A stretch of 64,000 nt of DNA from Anaeromyxobacter sp. (GTDB lineage Bacteria > Myxococcota > Myxococcia > Myxococcales > Anaeromyxobacteraceae): the NCBI GenBank assembly GCA_016718565.1, contig JADKCZ010000001.1, positions 496,001 to 560,000 of the forward strand. The letters are read 5' to 3'. The notes beneath the pieces are model-generated. The model made no database searches and was not told the origin of the DNA. It saw only the letters and a program-made list of their open reading frames with translations. Below, in pieces: positions 8,487 through 17,563 of this stretch; positions within the stretch are counted from its first letter, which is position 1; each line of letters opens with the position of its first letter. The translations under genes and the position numbers were made by a program.

Positions 8487-10271
8487 ATGGCTCGACGTGG
8501 CCGCGGGCGCGACTGGCACCCGGAGTGGTGGATCCCGGCGCTCTATGCGGCCGTCTCCGGGGGCTACATCTACGGGTCCGATGCGCTGGTGGCGGCCATG
8601 GCCGGCTCCATCGAGCAGCAGCGTCTCCTCTCGGTCTACAAGGGGCTCGGCTTCGTGGCCGTCACCGCCGCGCTGCTCTACGCCGGGCTGCGCCTGACCC
8701 GGCGCCGCGACCTGGCCGGCGCCCGCCACCTGCGCGAGAGCGAGGCGCTGCTGCACGCCATCACCGACGCCATCCCCGACCCGGTGTTCCTGAAGGGTCG
8801 CGACGGCCGGTGGCTCTTCGCCAACCCGGCCACGCTGCAGGTCATGGGCAAGGCGCCGGGCCAGGTGCTCGGCAGGACCGACCTCGAGATCTACGGCGAC
8901 CAGGCGGTCGCCGCGACCCTGATGGAGACCGACCAGCGGATCATGGCGTCCGGCGTGGCGGAGGTGCTGGAGGAGCGCATCCTCGGGCCCCAGGGCTACC
9001 GGACCTTCCTCTCCTCCAAGGCGCCCTACCGCGACGCCGAGGGCCGGGTGGCGGGGCTCATCGGCAACGCCCGCGACATCACCGACCGCAAGCGCGCCGA
9101 GCAGGACCTGCTGGCCGCCGAGGAGCGCGTCCAGCAGGCCCAGAAGCTGGAGAGCGTGGGCCGGCTGGCGGGCGGGGTGGCGCACGACTTCAACAACCTG
9201 CTCACGGTGATCCTGGGCGCCAGCAGCGTGCTGCAGGAGGATCTGGAGGCGGGCCGGCCCGCCTCGCTGGAGGACGTGTCGCAGATCGCCGCCGCCGGCG
9301 GCCGGGCCCGCGAGCTGACCGGCCAGCTGCTGGCCTTCGCCCGCCGGCAGGTGACGGCGCCGGTGCCGCTCGACCTCAACGAGGTGGTGCGTTCCAGCGA
9401 GCGGCTGCTGCGCCGGGTGCTGGGCGAGGACGTGGCGCTCTCGGTCGACCTGGAGCCCCGGCCCTGGACGGTGGTCTGCGACCCCGGACAGCTGGAGCAG
9501 GTCATCCTCAACCTGGTGGTCAACGCCCGCGACGCCATGCCCCGCGGCGGCCGGCTGGCCCTGCGCACCCGCAACCACGTGGTGGACGAGGCCGAGGCCG
9601 CCCGCGACGTGAAGGCCCGGGCCGGCGAGTGGGTCCGCCTCACGGTGGAGGACTCCGGCACCGGCCTCTCGCCGGAGGCGCTGGCCCACCTCTTCGAGCC
9701 CTTCTTCACCACCAAGCCGAAGGGGAGCGGCACCGGGCTCGGGCTGGCCACGGTGTACGGCATCGTCACCCAGGCCGGCGGCTTCGTGTGGGCCCGGAGC
9801 AGGCCGGGCCAGGGCGCCAGCTTCGAGGTCAACCTGCCCCGCCGGCTGGCGGCGGCCGTGACGCCGCGGCCGGTGGTCCCGGAGCGGGTGGCCGGGGGGA
9901 CCGAGACGGTGCTGGCGGTCGAGGACGACCCGCTGGTGCGGGAGATCACGGCGCGGGCGCTGCGGAGCGGCGGCTACCGGGTGCTGGTGGCGGCCGGCGG
10001 GGTCGAGGCGCTGGAGGTGGCGGCGCGGCACCAGGGGCCGCTGCAGCTGCTGGTCACCGACGTGGTGATGCCCGGCATGGACGGGCTGGCGCTGGCCGAC
10101 GAGCTGCGGCGCCGGCGCCAGGGGCTGCGGGTCCTCTTCGTCTCCGGCTACTCCCAGGACGTCATCAGCCACCACGGGGTGCTCGATCCCGGGGTGGAGC
10201 TGCTGGCCAAGCCCTTCACCTCCGGCGCCCTGCTGGCGCGGGTGCGCGCGGTGCTCGACGCCTCCGGGTGA
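8487..10271 (+). CDS. Hybrid histidine kinase (membrane anchor, PAS, HisKA, HATPase, receiver)
   Basis: 594 residues. The N-terminus has two hydrophobic segments (about 14-30 and 48-66) with little between them, so any sensing is probably through the membrane or the PAS domain (about 85-200; AITDAIPDPVFLKGRDGRWLFANP). HisKA carries GGVAHDFNNLLT; HATPase_c has NLVVNARDAMP, VEDSGTGL and LFEPFFTTK. The receiver has LAVEDD, LLVTDVVMPGMDG and LAKPF. Its final part (FVSGYSQDVISHHGVLDPGVELLAKPF) closely parallels that of the divergent kinase (YMSGYSQDVVDQAG). Paralogy and joint control from the shared 237-base intergenic region are inferences. Confidence 0.9.
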   Translation: MARRGRGRDWHPEWWIPALYAAVSGGYIYGSDALVAAMAGSIEQQRLLSVYKGLGFVAVTAALLYAGLRLTRRRDLAGARHLRESEALLHAITDAIPDPVFLKGRDGRWLFANPATLQVMGKAPGQVLGRTDLEIYGDQAVAATLMETDQRIMASGVAEVLEERILGPQGYRTFLSSKAPYRDAEGRVAGLIGNARDITDRKRAEQDLLAAEERVQQAQKLESVGRLAGGVAHDFNNLLTVILGASSVLQEDLEAGRPASLEDVSQIAAAGGRARELTGQLLAFARRQVTAPVPLDLNEVVRSSERLLRRVLGEDVALSVDLEPRPWTVVCDPGQLEQVILNLVVNARDAMPRGGRLALRTRNHVVDEAEAARDVKARAGEWVRLTVEDSGTGLSPEALAHLFEPFFTTKPKGSGTGLGLATVYGIVTQAGGFVWARSRPGQGASFEVNLPRRLAAAVTPRPVVPERVAGGTETVLAVEDDPLVREITARALRSGGYRVLVAAGGVEALEVAARHQGPLQLLVTDVVMPGMDGLALADELRRRRQGLRVLFVSGYSQDVISHHGVLDPGVELLAKPFTSGALLARVRAVLDASG

Positions 10272-10326
10272 GCGCCCGTCAGTCCCGGATGGGCCAGGCG
10301 TTGCGCCCCCTCGCCGATGCGGGTAG

Positions 10327-10776
10327 ATGCCCACAATGGATCCGGTCTCCTGCCTCTGCACCAACGCCCGCCGCGCCGCCCTGGTGCTGACGGCGCGCTA
10401 CGACGCGGCGCTGGCCCCGCACGGCCTCAAGGTCACCCAGTTCTCGCTGCTGCACGCGGTCAAGCGGCACGGGGCGCCCAACCTGACGCGGCTGGCCGAG
10501 GCCACCGGGCTCGATCGCAGCACGCTCGGCCGCAACCTGCGCGGGCTGGAGGGGCTGGGGCTGGTGGCGCTCTCGCCCGGCGACGACCTGCGCGACCGGG
10601 TGGTGGCGCTCACCGAGGCAGGACGCGAGCGGCTCCGGCAGGCCGGTGAGGCCTGGCGGGCGCTGCAGGGCTCCCTGGGGGCCGCGCTCGGCGAGGACGC
10701 CGGGCGGTTCACCGAGGTGGCCAGGCGGGTGGTGGCGCTGGCGCGGCCCGGCCCGGCGCAGGTGGAGGCGCCGTGA
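10327..10776 (+). CDS. MarR-family transcriptional regulator
   Basis: 149 residues with the MarR winged-helix layout: a dimer helix (CLCTNARRAALVLTARYDAAL), a recognition region (LTRLAEATGLDRSTLGRNLRGLEGLGLV) and a wing with the D-x-R signature (SPGDDLRDRVVALTEAGR). The stop overlaps the start of a major-facilitator transporter (GTGA), so the two are co-transcribed. Autoregulation with ligand-controlled release of the efflux operon is the usual logic. An ATG at 10336 is an alternative start three codons in. Confidence 0.9.
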   Translation: MPTMDPVSCLCTNARRAALVLTARYDAALAPHGLKVTQFSLLHAVKRHGAPNLTRLAEATGLDRSTLGRNLRGLEGLGLVALSPGDDLRDRVVALTEAGRERLRQAGEAWRALQGSLGAALGEDAGRFTEVARRVVALARPGPAQVEAP

Positions 10777-12002
10777 CCGGCCCCGCCTCCCGCGGCTGGC
10801 GGAGCCCGGCGGTGATCCTGGGCGCGGGCGCGCTGCTGCTGGCCATCTCGCTCGGCATCCGGCACGCCTTCGGCCTCTTCCTGGCGCCCATGTCGCGCGA
10901 CCACGGCTGGACCCGCGAGGTCTTCGCCTTCGCCATCGCCCTGCAGAACCTGGTGTGGGGGCTGGCCCAGCCCTTCGCCGGGCGGCTGGCCGATCGCCTC
11001 GGCGCCGCCCGGGTGATCCTGGTGGGCAGCGCCCTCTACGTGGCCGGCCTGGTGCTGATGGCCGGGGCGCACAGCGGGGCCATGCTGGCCGCCTCGGCCG
11101 GCCTGGTCATCGGGCTCGGGCTCTCCGGCACCACCATGCCGGTGGTCTTCGGGGCCATCGTCCGCTCCACGCCGCCCGAGCGGCGCAGCCTGGCCATGGG
11201 GGTGGCCATGGCGGTGGGCTCGCTCGGCCAGTTCGCCATGCTGCCGGGCGCCCTCTCGGCCATCGAGGCCTTCGGCTGGGGCGCCACGCTCCTCGGGCTG
11301 GCGGCGCTCGGCGTGCTCATGGCGCCGCTGGCGGCCGCGCTCACCGAGCGCCCCGCCGCCGGGGCGGCGCGCCGGGCCGTCCGGCCGCTGCGCGCCGTGC
11401 TGGCCGAGGCGCTGGCCCACCGCGGCTTCTGGCTGCTCTCGGTCGGCTTCTTCGTGTGCGGCTTCCACGTGGTCTTCATCGCCACGCACCTGCCGGCCTT
11501 CCTCACCGACCGCGGCCTGCCGCCCCGGACCGGCGCGGTGGTGCTGGCGCTGGTGGGGCTCTTCAACATCGCCGGCTCCTACCTGGCCGGGCTGCTGGGC
11601 GGCCGCCGGAGCAAGCCTGGCCTGCTGGTGGGGCTCTACGCGGCGCGGGCCGTGGTGCTGGCGGCCTTCATCCTGCTGCCGGTCACCGAGGTGACGGCCT
11701 GGGCCTTCGGCGCCGCCATGGGGCTGCTCTGGCTCTCCACCGTGCCGCTCACCAACGGCACGGTGGCCACCGTCTTCGGCCCGGACGACTTCGCCCTGCT
11801 GGGCGGCATCGTCTTCCTGTTCCACCAGGTGGGCGCCTTCCTGGGCGGCTGGCTGGGCGGGCGGCTCTACGTGCTGACCGGCAGCTACGACGTGGTCTGG
11901 TGGCTCTCGGTGGGGCTGGCGCTGGTGGCCGCGCTCCTCAACGTGCCCGTCCGCGAGGTCCCGGTGGCGCGCCTCGGCGCCGCCCCGGCGCGCGCCACGT
12001 GA
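10773..12002 (+). CDS. Major facilitator superfamily transporter
   Basis: 409 residues with about twelve hydrophobic segments. The GTG start at 10773 overlaps the marR stop by four bases. The loop after helix 2 has the MFS signature GRLADRLGAARV. The opening FGLFLAPMSRDHGWTREVFAFAIALQNLVWG is typical of the oxalate/formate antiporter-like and MCT-like branch of MFS. The substrate cannot be read from sequence; with the MarR regulator, efflux of a small organic compound is plausible. The 3' end overlaps a 42-residue membrane protein gene by four bases. Confidence 0.88.
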   Translation: MTGPASRGWRSPAVILGAGALLLAISLGIRHAFGLFLAPMSRDHGWTREVFAFAIALQNLVWGLAQPFAGRLADRLGAARVILVGSALYVAGLVLMAGAHSGAMLAASAGLVIGLGLSGTTMPVVFGAIVRSTPPERRSLAMGVAMAVGSLGQFAMLPGALSAIEAFGWGATLLGLAALGVLMAPLAAALTERPAAGAARRAVRPLRAVLAEALAHRGFWLLSVGFFVCGFHVVFIATHLPAFLTDRGLPPRTGAVVLALVGLFNIAGSYLAGLLGGRRSKPGLLVGLYAARAVVLAAFILLPVTEVTAWAFGAAMGLLWLSTVPLTNGTVATVFGPDDFALLGGIVFLFHQVGAFLGGWLGGRLYVLTGSYDVVWWLSVGLALVAALLNVPVREVPVARLGAAPARAT

Positions 12003-12127
12003 GCCGCACCGTGCTCCGGGCCCTCCTGCTGGTGCTCCTGGCGCTGGTGGCGCTGTGGGCCTTCGTCTCCTACCTGCAGCCGGGCTTCACCGGCGAGCTG
12101 GCCGAGGCGCTGCTGCGCTGCAACTGA
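11999..12127 (+). CDS. Small single-pass membrane protein
   Basis: 42 residues starting at a GTG that overlaps the transporter stop (GTGA), the same coupling seen between marR and the transporter. It has one hydrophobic helix (VLRALLLVLLALVALWAFV) followed by a short polar tail ending in LLRCN. The tight coupling argues that it is translated. It could be an accessory subunit of the transporter or an unrelated small protein; no family is recognised. Confidence 0.6.
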   Translation: MSRTVLRALLLVLLALVALWAFVSYLQPGFTGELAEALLRCN

Positions 12128-12131
12128 GGGC

Positions 12132-12161
12132 GGCGCCGCGTCGCCGGCCGGGCGCGGCGCC
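12132..12161. terminator. Hairpin between convergent genes
   Basis: Perfect 9-bp inverted repeat GGCGCCGCG / CGCGGCGCC with a 12-base loop, placed between the end of the marR-MFS operon and the converging gene at 12166. There is no T-run, so intrinsic termination is likely but not proven. Confidence 0.5.
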
Positions 12162-12165
12162 CCGG

Positions 12166-12654
12166 TCACGGCCCGTCGAAGCCGGCCCCATCCGCCTCGT
12201 CCGGCTGACCCACCACCGGGAAGGCCACCAGGATCAGCCCCAGCGCCGCCAGCATGGGCGGGAGGTGGGTCAGGTCGGCGGTGAGGCCGAAGCGCAGGCA
12301 GCTCCCCAGCGCGGGGTCGTCCCGCACCTCGCAGGTCCCCTCGAGGTGGCCGCGCTGGTCCGCCACCAGCCGGAGCGAGACCCAGCCCTCCATGGTCTCC
12401 AGCAGGGCCTCGCCCCGGCCCGAGGCCTGCAGCGCCGCCAGCTGCTCGGCGAAGCGCTCGAACTCCTCGCAGCGCAGGTCGGCCTCGAAGCGGCCGCGGA
12501 AGGCGCCGGCGCGCACCTCCAGGTCCACCTTCAGCCAGTTGCCGTCCCAGAACTCCTGGGTGGCCGGGTAGGAGCGGCGCAGCGGTCGCAGGCAGACGTG
12601 GTTGGCCGTGTCGGCGCCGACGCGCAGCTCGGTGGGCTCGCCCTGGGAGGTCAC
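12166..12654 (-). CDS. WapI/DUF6228-like hypothetical protein
   Basis: 162 residues; the GTG start at 12654 overlaps the stop of the upstream gene by two bases. The sequence has FWDGNWLKVDLEVRAGAFRG near residue 32, then a run of LR and FE strands and the ending LRFGLTADLTHLPPMLAAL. From memory this pattern resembles WapI-type immunity proteins and DUF6228 proteins; I cannot confirm that without a search. Here it sits behind a cyclic-nucleotide-binding protein, not a toxin, so an immunity role is not implied. Cytoplasmic; no signal or membrane segment. Confidence 0.6.
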   Translation of the reverse strand: MTSQGEPTELRVGADTANHVCLRPLRRSYPATQEFWDGNWLKVDLEVRAGAFRGRFEADLRCEEFERFAEQLAALQASGRGEALLETMEGWVSLRLVADQRGHLEGTCEVRDDPALGSCLRFGLTADLTHLPPMLAALGLILVAFPVVGQPDEADGAGFDGP

Positions 12655-14375
12655 GCCTTGCCCGCCAGCCGCTCGCTGGTGGCGCGCAGCCGCCTGGCCA
12701 GGGTCGCCACGAAGAAGCGGTGCAGCTTCACCGCCATGCGGTCGTTCAGCGCCAGGAGCTTCTGGAAGCGCTCGCGGGTGATGCAGAACGCCTCCACGTC
12801 CACCTCGGCCACCACCCGGGCGCTGGTGGGGGCGTCGTCCACCAGCGCCATCTCGCCGGCCGGCGAGCCCGGGCCCATGCGCGCCATGGCCTCCTCCCGG
12901 GCGCCGCTGCGGCGCAGCACGCGGGCCGTGCCCTTGCGCAGGACGAAGAGCGCCGCGCCCGGCTGGTCCTGCTCGATGAGCACCTCGCCGGCCCTGAACC
13001 GCCGGATTTCGAAGGCCTGGTAGACCGCCTTCATCTCGTCGAGGGCCAGCTCCTTGAAGAGCGGCGTGCCCTTCAGGAAGTCGAACCCGTCCATCATCAT
13101 GACCAGCTGGGTGGCCCGCCCCGGGGCCGGCGGCGGCGCACCCGGTGTGCCGGCGGCGGCTGCCAGGCTGGGGGCGGCCGGGGAGGCGCCGGGCGGCGGG
13201 GTGGTGGGCAGCGGCGGGGCCGCGGCCGGCGGGGGCGCCGCCTGCAGCGCCTTCAGCCGGGCGCCCACGTCCAGGAAGGAGAAGTCGAAGGTGAGCAGCC
13301 GCCTGTAGATCTGGGCCGCCTGCTGGACGTTGCCGCGCTGCTCCAGCGCCCGGCCCAGGTTGTAGAAGACCGCGGCCGTCTCCTTGCCCAGCTCGGCCGC
13401 CTGGCAGACCTCCAGGTACTTGCGGATGGCCAGGTCGAGGTGGCCGTGGGCGGCCAGGATCTCGCCGATGAGCCGGCAGGCCTCGAAGTACTGCTGCTCC
13501 GACTTCTGCACCTTCTGGAGGAGCTGCAGCGACTTGTCCATCCGCTTCATGCGGAAGTAGAGCTTGCCGGCCACGAAGTGGTTGACCGACCGCTCGAAGT
13601 TGACGGCCGCCTTGTCCCAGGCCTCCACCGCCAGGTAGAGCTCGGCCGCCTGCTGCCAGCTGGAGTTCTTCTCGAACATCTCGGCGGCCTTGAGCCGGTC
13701 GCCGGCCCGCACGTACATCTCGGCCGCCATGTAGGCGTCGTCGGCCCGCTCGAACATGGCGCCGGCGTCGGCCCAGCGCTCCAGGTTCTCGAAGACCTGG
13801 CCGGCCTTGGCGTAGTCCTTGGCCGCCACGAACATCTCGGCGGCCCTGAGCTCCACCTCGCGGTCGCCGGCCACCGCCGCCAGCACCCCGTAGCCCAGGT
13901 CCTCCTGGCAGTTGCCGTAGAGCCGGGCCGCGTCGTCCACCCGGCCGCGCCTGAGCAGCGCCACCATCGAGTCGGTCAGGGTGCCGGAGTCGAGGTACTG
14001 GTCGGCCGCGATCTCCATGGAGGGGTCCAGCTCCAGCACCTCCTCGGCCGCGGCCGCCTCGGCGCCGGCGTGGGCGGCGCGCAGCTCCACCGCCTTGTCG
14101 GCCAGCCCGGCCAGCTCGTAGAGCTGGATGGCGCGGCCGTGGTTGCCCAGGGAGGCGTAGATCTTGGCGGCGTCCTCCCACGCCTCGCCGCGCTCGTAGA
14201 CGGCGGCGGCCCGCTCGCGCTCGTTGGCGCGCATCAGGGCGGCGGCGGCGCGCCGGTAGTCCTTCGACTTCTCGTGCAGGGCGGCCGCCTTGAGGTGCTG
14301 GCCGCAGGAGGAGAGGAGCGCCGCCGCCTGCGGCCCCCGCCCGGTCTGCTCCAGCAGCCAGGCGGCCCGGTCCAC
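12651..14375 (-). CDS. Helical-repeat protein with C-terminal cyclic-nucleotide-binding domain; N-terminus apparently frameshifted
   Basis: As read, 574 residues from a GTG at 14375. Residues about 1-400 are tandem alpha-helical TPR-like repeats (A-x-x-YxxxGx-x-x-A pattern, e.g. AGQVFENLERWADAGAMFERA). A proline/alanine linker leads to a cNMP-binding domain (about 430-560: LFKELALDEMKAVYQAFEIRRF, GSPAGEMALVDDAPTSARVVAE). The GEMALVDDAPTSAR box is close to the CRP phosphate-binding cassette, so binding is plausible. The natural start is probably the ATG at 14508 (MATSAELLKRAEKAG), which encodes the missing first repeat. Reaching the main frame needs one extra G near 14417-14423 and another near 14374-14384. 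The break is either real or a homopolymer sequencing error. Confidence 0.75.
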   Translation of the reverse strand: MDRAAWLLEQTGRGPQAAALLSSCGQHLKAAALHEKSKDYRRAAAALMRANERERAAAVYERGEAWEDAAKIYASLGNHGRAIQLYELAGLADKAVELRAAHAGAEAAAAEEVLELDPSMEIAADQYLDSGTLTDSMVALLRRGRVDDAARLYGNCQEDLGYGVLAAVAGDREVELRAAEMFVAAKDYAKAGQVFENLERWADAGAMFERADDAYMAAEMYVRAGDRLKAAEMFEKNSSWQQAAELYLAVEAWDKAAVNFERSVNHFVAGKLYFRMKRMDKSLQLLQKVQKSEQQYFEACRLIGEILAAHGHLDLAIRKYLEVCQAAELGKETAAVFYNLGRALEQRGNVQQAAQIYRRLLTFDFSFLDVGARLKALQAAPPPAAAPPLPTTPPPGASPAAPSLAAAAGTPGAPPPAPGRATQLVMMMDGFDFLKGTPLFKELALDEMKAVYQAFEIRRFRAGEVLIEQDQPGAALFVLRKGTARVLRRSGAREEAMARMGPGSPAGEMALVDDAPTSARVVAEVDVEAFCITRERFQKLLALNDRMAVKLHRFFVATLARRLRATSERLAGKA

Positions 14376-14691
14376 CCGCCGCCCTTGGTGTAGGCGGCGA
14401 TGGCCCGCTCCAGGTCGCCGCCCGCTCGAAGAGGGTGGCCGCGTCGATCCACTGGCCGTCGGCCCCGGCCTTCTCCGCCCGCTTCAGCAGCTCCGCGCTG
14501 GTCGCCATGGCCACTCGTCTACCCGATCCGGGCCGCGGCGGGTACCGCCGCTCCCGGTTCGCGCGCTCGAGCCGCCGGTCCTCGGCCCGGCTCGCCCCGT
14601 CGCGGGCGTCGGACCGGACCGCCGCCGCCCCTGGGCGACCAGGCCCCTGCGCCCGGTCCCGTCCGGCGCTATGAGGGCGCCGGAGGTGTCC

Positions 14692-15246
14692 ATGCGCGCC
14701 CTCGTCCTCCACGTCCTCCTGGCGTCGCAGCCCGGGTCGGCCGGGCCCGTTCCCGTCGAGACCGGCGCCGCCCCGGCGGCGCTGCGGCCGGCGCTTGTGC
14801 TGGCCGAGGAGGGGATCCGCGCCGCGGCCTGCGAGGTGGAGCGGCGCTTCGGCGAGGGCGATCCCGACGCCACCGCGGCGCGCTGCGACGGGGCGGCGCC
14901 CGACGCCCGGGTGGTGGTGGGGCGCACCAGCGCCCGGCTGCGCAACCCGGGCAACGCGCCGCCGGCCTGGGCGCGCGCCCACGTGGCGGCCACCGACGGG
15001 AGGCGGGCGGCCGACGTGCCCGCGGTGGTCTTCGACCTCGGCGACCGGGTCGGCCTGCTCCGGCCCATCGAGGTCAGGCGCCGCTGCCTCCACTGCCACG
15101 CGCCGCGCCAGGCGCTCGCGGAGGGCACCCGCGCCTGGCTCGACCGCGCCTACCCCCAGGACCGCGCGGTGGGGTACGCCCTCGGCGACCTGCGCGGCTT
15201 CTGGTGGGCGGAGGCGCCGAAGGCCGAAGGCCCTGCCGGCCGGTGA
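14692..15246 (+). CDS. Tll0287-like (DUF3365) haem-binding protein
   Basis: 184 residues; the ATG at 14692 is chosen over the one at 14671 because a GGAGGT ribosome-binding site sits at 14683. An N-terminal signal peptide (MRALVLHVLLASQPGSAG) exports it. The conserved block GRTSARLRNPGNAPPAWARAHV and a single c-type haem motif CLHCH (near residue 133) match the Tll0287-like DUF3365 family. These are periplasmic haem proteins with a PAS-like fold that often act as sensors. It is a lone gene, divergent from the cNMP-binding gene. Function beyond haem binding is not evident. Confidence 0.75.
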   Translation: MRALVLHVLLASQPGSAGPVPVETGAAPAALRPALVLAEEGIRAAACEVERRFGEGDPDATAARCDGAAPDARVVVGRTSARLRNPGNAPPAWARAHVAATDGRRAADVPAVVFDLGDRVGLLRPIEVRRRCLHCHAPRQALAEGTRAWLDRAYPQDRAVGYALGDLRGFWWAEAPKAEGPAGR

Positions 15247-15441
15247 GGCGGGCCGGGCGCCGGCCACGCCCCATGCCGGCCCGCGTCACCCGCGCCGGCG
15301 CACCAACCGCACGGGACCACCCGCCAGGGCCGTGTCACGGCGCCGCCAACTCGGCACCTCAAGCACCCAGCACCGTCACGCGCGCCGGCCGCGCCCAGGG
15401 TATCGGTCTCCGCGCGCACCGCCCACCCGTGGAGGTTCACC

Positions 15442-17109
15442 ATGAGCCGCTCCCCAGGCCCACGCCTCGCCCTCGCCGCCCTCCTGCTCGCCACGGCCCT
15501 GGCCGCCTGCTCCAAGGATGACCCGCCTACCACGGTCACCTTCGGCCACGGGGTCGCCAGCGGCGATCCCCTGGCCGACCGGGTCATCCTCTGGACGCAC
15601 GTCGCCCCGTCGCGCCAGGAGCCGGTGAGCCTGGCGTGGCAGGTGGCCACCAGCGCCGCCTTCACCACCCTGGCCGCCTCCGGCGCCGCCACCACCTCCG
15701 CCGCCGCCGACTACACCGTCAAGGTGGACGTCACCGGCCTGGCCGCCGGCACCACCTACTGGTACCGCTTCCGCCACGGCGACCAGGTCTCCCCGGTGGG
15801 CAGGACGAAGACCCTGCCCACCGGCCCCGTCAGCCGGGTGAAGCTGGCCGTCTTCTCCTGCGCCAACTACCCGGCCGGCCACTTCAACGTGTACGACGAC
15901 GCGGCCGCCGAGCCGGACCTGGACGCCGCCGTCCACCTCGGCGACACCATCTACGAGTACGCCCGCGGCCAGTACGCCTCCGAGCAGGCCGCAGCCCTGG
16001 GCCGGCTGGTCGATCCCGAGGGCGAGCTCCTCACCCTGGGCGACTACCGGCGGCGCCACGCGCAGTACCGCACCGACCCCGACCTGCAGACGCTCTCGGC
16101 CGCCGTCCCCCTCATCGTGGTCTGGGACGACCACGAGGTGGCCAACGACGCCTGGACCGGCGGCGCGCAGAACCACACCGAGGCGACCGAGGGGAGCTGG
16201 GCGGCCCGCCGCGCCGCGGCCATGCAGGCCTTCCACGAGTGGATGCCGACCCGCCTCGCCGATCCCGCCCGCCCCGACGCCATCTACCGCTCCTTCGACT
16301 TCGGCACCCTGGCCTCGCTCCACATGCTCGACACCCGCCACGCCGGGCGCGAGCGCCAGGTGGACATCACCACCTTCTTCGGCGCCGGCGGCGCCTTCGA
16401 CGCGGCCGGCTTCACGGCCGCCATCGGCGCCCCGGCCCGCCAGCTCCTCGGGGCCGAGCAGACCACCTGGCTGCAGGGCAAGCTGGGCGCGTCGACGGCC
16501 ACCTGGCAGCTGCTCGGGCAGCAGGTCGTGATGGGGCGGATGAACGTGCCGGTGCCCATCGCCCTGCAGCAGGTCACGGTGACCGCGTACGCCGCCCTGG
16601 CGCAGCGGGCGGCCACCGACCCGGGCTCGCTGACCCCGGCCGAGCTGGCCATCCTGCAGGCCCCCGCGGTGCCCTACAACCTGGACGCCTGGGACGGCTA
16701 CCAGGCGGCGCGCGAGACGGTGCTCGGCACGGCGCGAGCCCTCGACAAGGACCTGGTGGTCCTCTCCGGCGACACCCACAACGCCTGGGCCAACGACCTC
16801 GACGACCTGCAGGGCAACCCGGTGGCGGTGGAGCTGGCCGGGCCGGGCGTCTCCTCCCCGGGGCTCGAGGAGATCTTCGTGAGCGACGATCCCGCCCTCT
16901 TCGCCGCCGGCGTGACCCAGCTCATCGGCCCGCTGGTCTACGCCGACACCAGCCGGCGCGGCTGGCTGCTGGTGACCGCCACCCCCACCGAGGTGACCGG
17001 CGACTGGCGCTACGTCTCCACCGTGGCCTCGCGGACCTACACCAGCGAGAGCGGCAAGGTGCTCAAGGTGCAGCCCGGGGCCAGCGGCCGCCGGCTGGTG
17101 GCGCCGTAG
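15442..17109 (+). CDS. phoD: Alkaline phosphatase D-type phosphoesterase, lipoprotein
   Basis: 555 residues; the start ATG follows GGAGG at six bases. Lipoprotein signal (LALAALLLATALAAC). The PhoD N-terminal beta domain (FGHGVASGDPLADRVILWTHV) precedes the metallophosphoesterase core, which shows HLGDTIYEY, VVWDDHEVANDAW and LSGDTHNAWAND, the metal ligands of PhoD (Ca/Fe dependent). It hydrolyses phosphate mono- and diesters outside the cytoplasm; membrane anchoring by lipid is inferred from the lipobox. A 114-base near-copy of its 3' region lies at 23531-23644, far outside the gene. Confidence 0.9.
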   Translation: MSRSPGPRLALAALLLATALAACSKDDPPTTVTFGHGVASGDPLADRVILWTHVAPSRQEPVSLAWQVATSAAFTTLAASGAATTSAAADYTVKVDVTGLAAGTTYWYRFRHGDQVSPVGRTKTLPTGPVSRVKLAVFSCANYPAGHFNVYDDAAAEPDLDAAVHLGDTIYEYARGQYASEQAAALGRLVDPEGELLTLGDYRRRHAQYRTDPDLQTLSAAVPLIVVWDDHEVANDAWTGGAQNHTEATEGSWAARRAAAMQAFHEWMPTRLADPARPDAIYRSFDFGTLASLHMLDTRHAGRERQVDITTFFGAGGAFDAAGFTAAIGAPARQLLGAEQTTWLQGKLGASTATWQLLGQQVVMGRMNVPVPIALQQVTVTAYAALAQRAATDPGSLTPAELAILQAPAVPYNLDAWDGYQAARETVLGTARALDKDLVVLSGDTHNAWANDLDDLQGNPVAVELAGPGVSSPGLEEIFVSDDPALFAAGVTQLIGPLVYADTSRRGWLLVTATPTEVTGDWRYVSTVASRTYTSESGKVLKVQPGASGRRLVAP

Positions 17110-17146
17110 GGGGGGACGCGGCGCGGAGGTGGCAGGCGTCGGTGGA

Positions 17147-17563
17147 TCAGGGATTGACGGTGATGATCGCCGAGGCTCGCACCTCGGTCCCTCCGCCGCA
17201 GCCGATGGCCGAGGTCGGGGTCCCGTTGCGCCGGGCGACCGGCTGCTGGCTGGCGTCGGCGGCGCAGATGGCGTTGCTGAGGACCTCCTGGGTGGAGGCG
17301 CCGACGGTGGCCGGCGGCGTGTAGACGACGGTCGTCGCGGTCTGGCTCGACAGCGTCCCGAGGCCGGGCGCCAAGCTCCAGCCAAAGGTGCTGGCGGCGC
17401 CGGTCTGCACCGTGAAGGTGACGCCGGCGCCGCCCGCGGGGACCGTGACCGTGGCCGGCGAGATCGAGATCTCGTTGGGCGATGGATCCGACGAGCCCCC
17501 GCAGGCCGCGGCCGCTGCGAGCAGGCTGGAGAGGATGGCGCTGCGGACGGTGAGACCAGGCAT
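17147..17563 (-). CDS. Small lipoprotein with Ig-like fold
   Basis: 138 residues. The signal ends in the lipobox LAAAAAC. The mature part (ISISPATVTVPAGGAGVTFTV, GTLSSQTATTVVYTPP, ASAIITVNP) has the short beta-strand pattern of bacterial Ig-like domains. Three or more cysteines after the lipobox could form a disulfide. It converges on phoD and is divergent from the SPFH gene; no partner is apparent. Confidence 0.7.
   Translation of the reverse strand: MPGLTVRSAILSSLLAAAAACGGSSDPSPNEISISPATVTVPAGGAGVTFTVQTGAASTFGWSLAPGLGTLSSQTATTVVYTPPATVGASTQEVLSNAICAADASQQPVARRNGTPTSAIGCGGGTEVRASAIITVNP

Noticed and set aside
8250..10364. Upstream extension of the 7TMR-DISM kinase frame to 10364
   Set aside because: The extension is antisense to the divergent kinase and shows no domain; the signal peptide at 8249 marks the real start.
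12655..15267. Single long minus-strand frame covering 12166-15267
   Set aside because: Only its last 162 codons and its short piece after 14508 are real; the rest is out of frame with the repeat protein.
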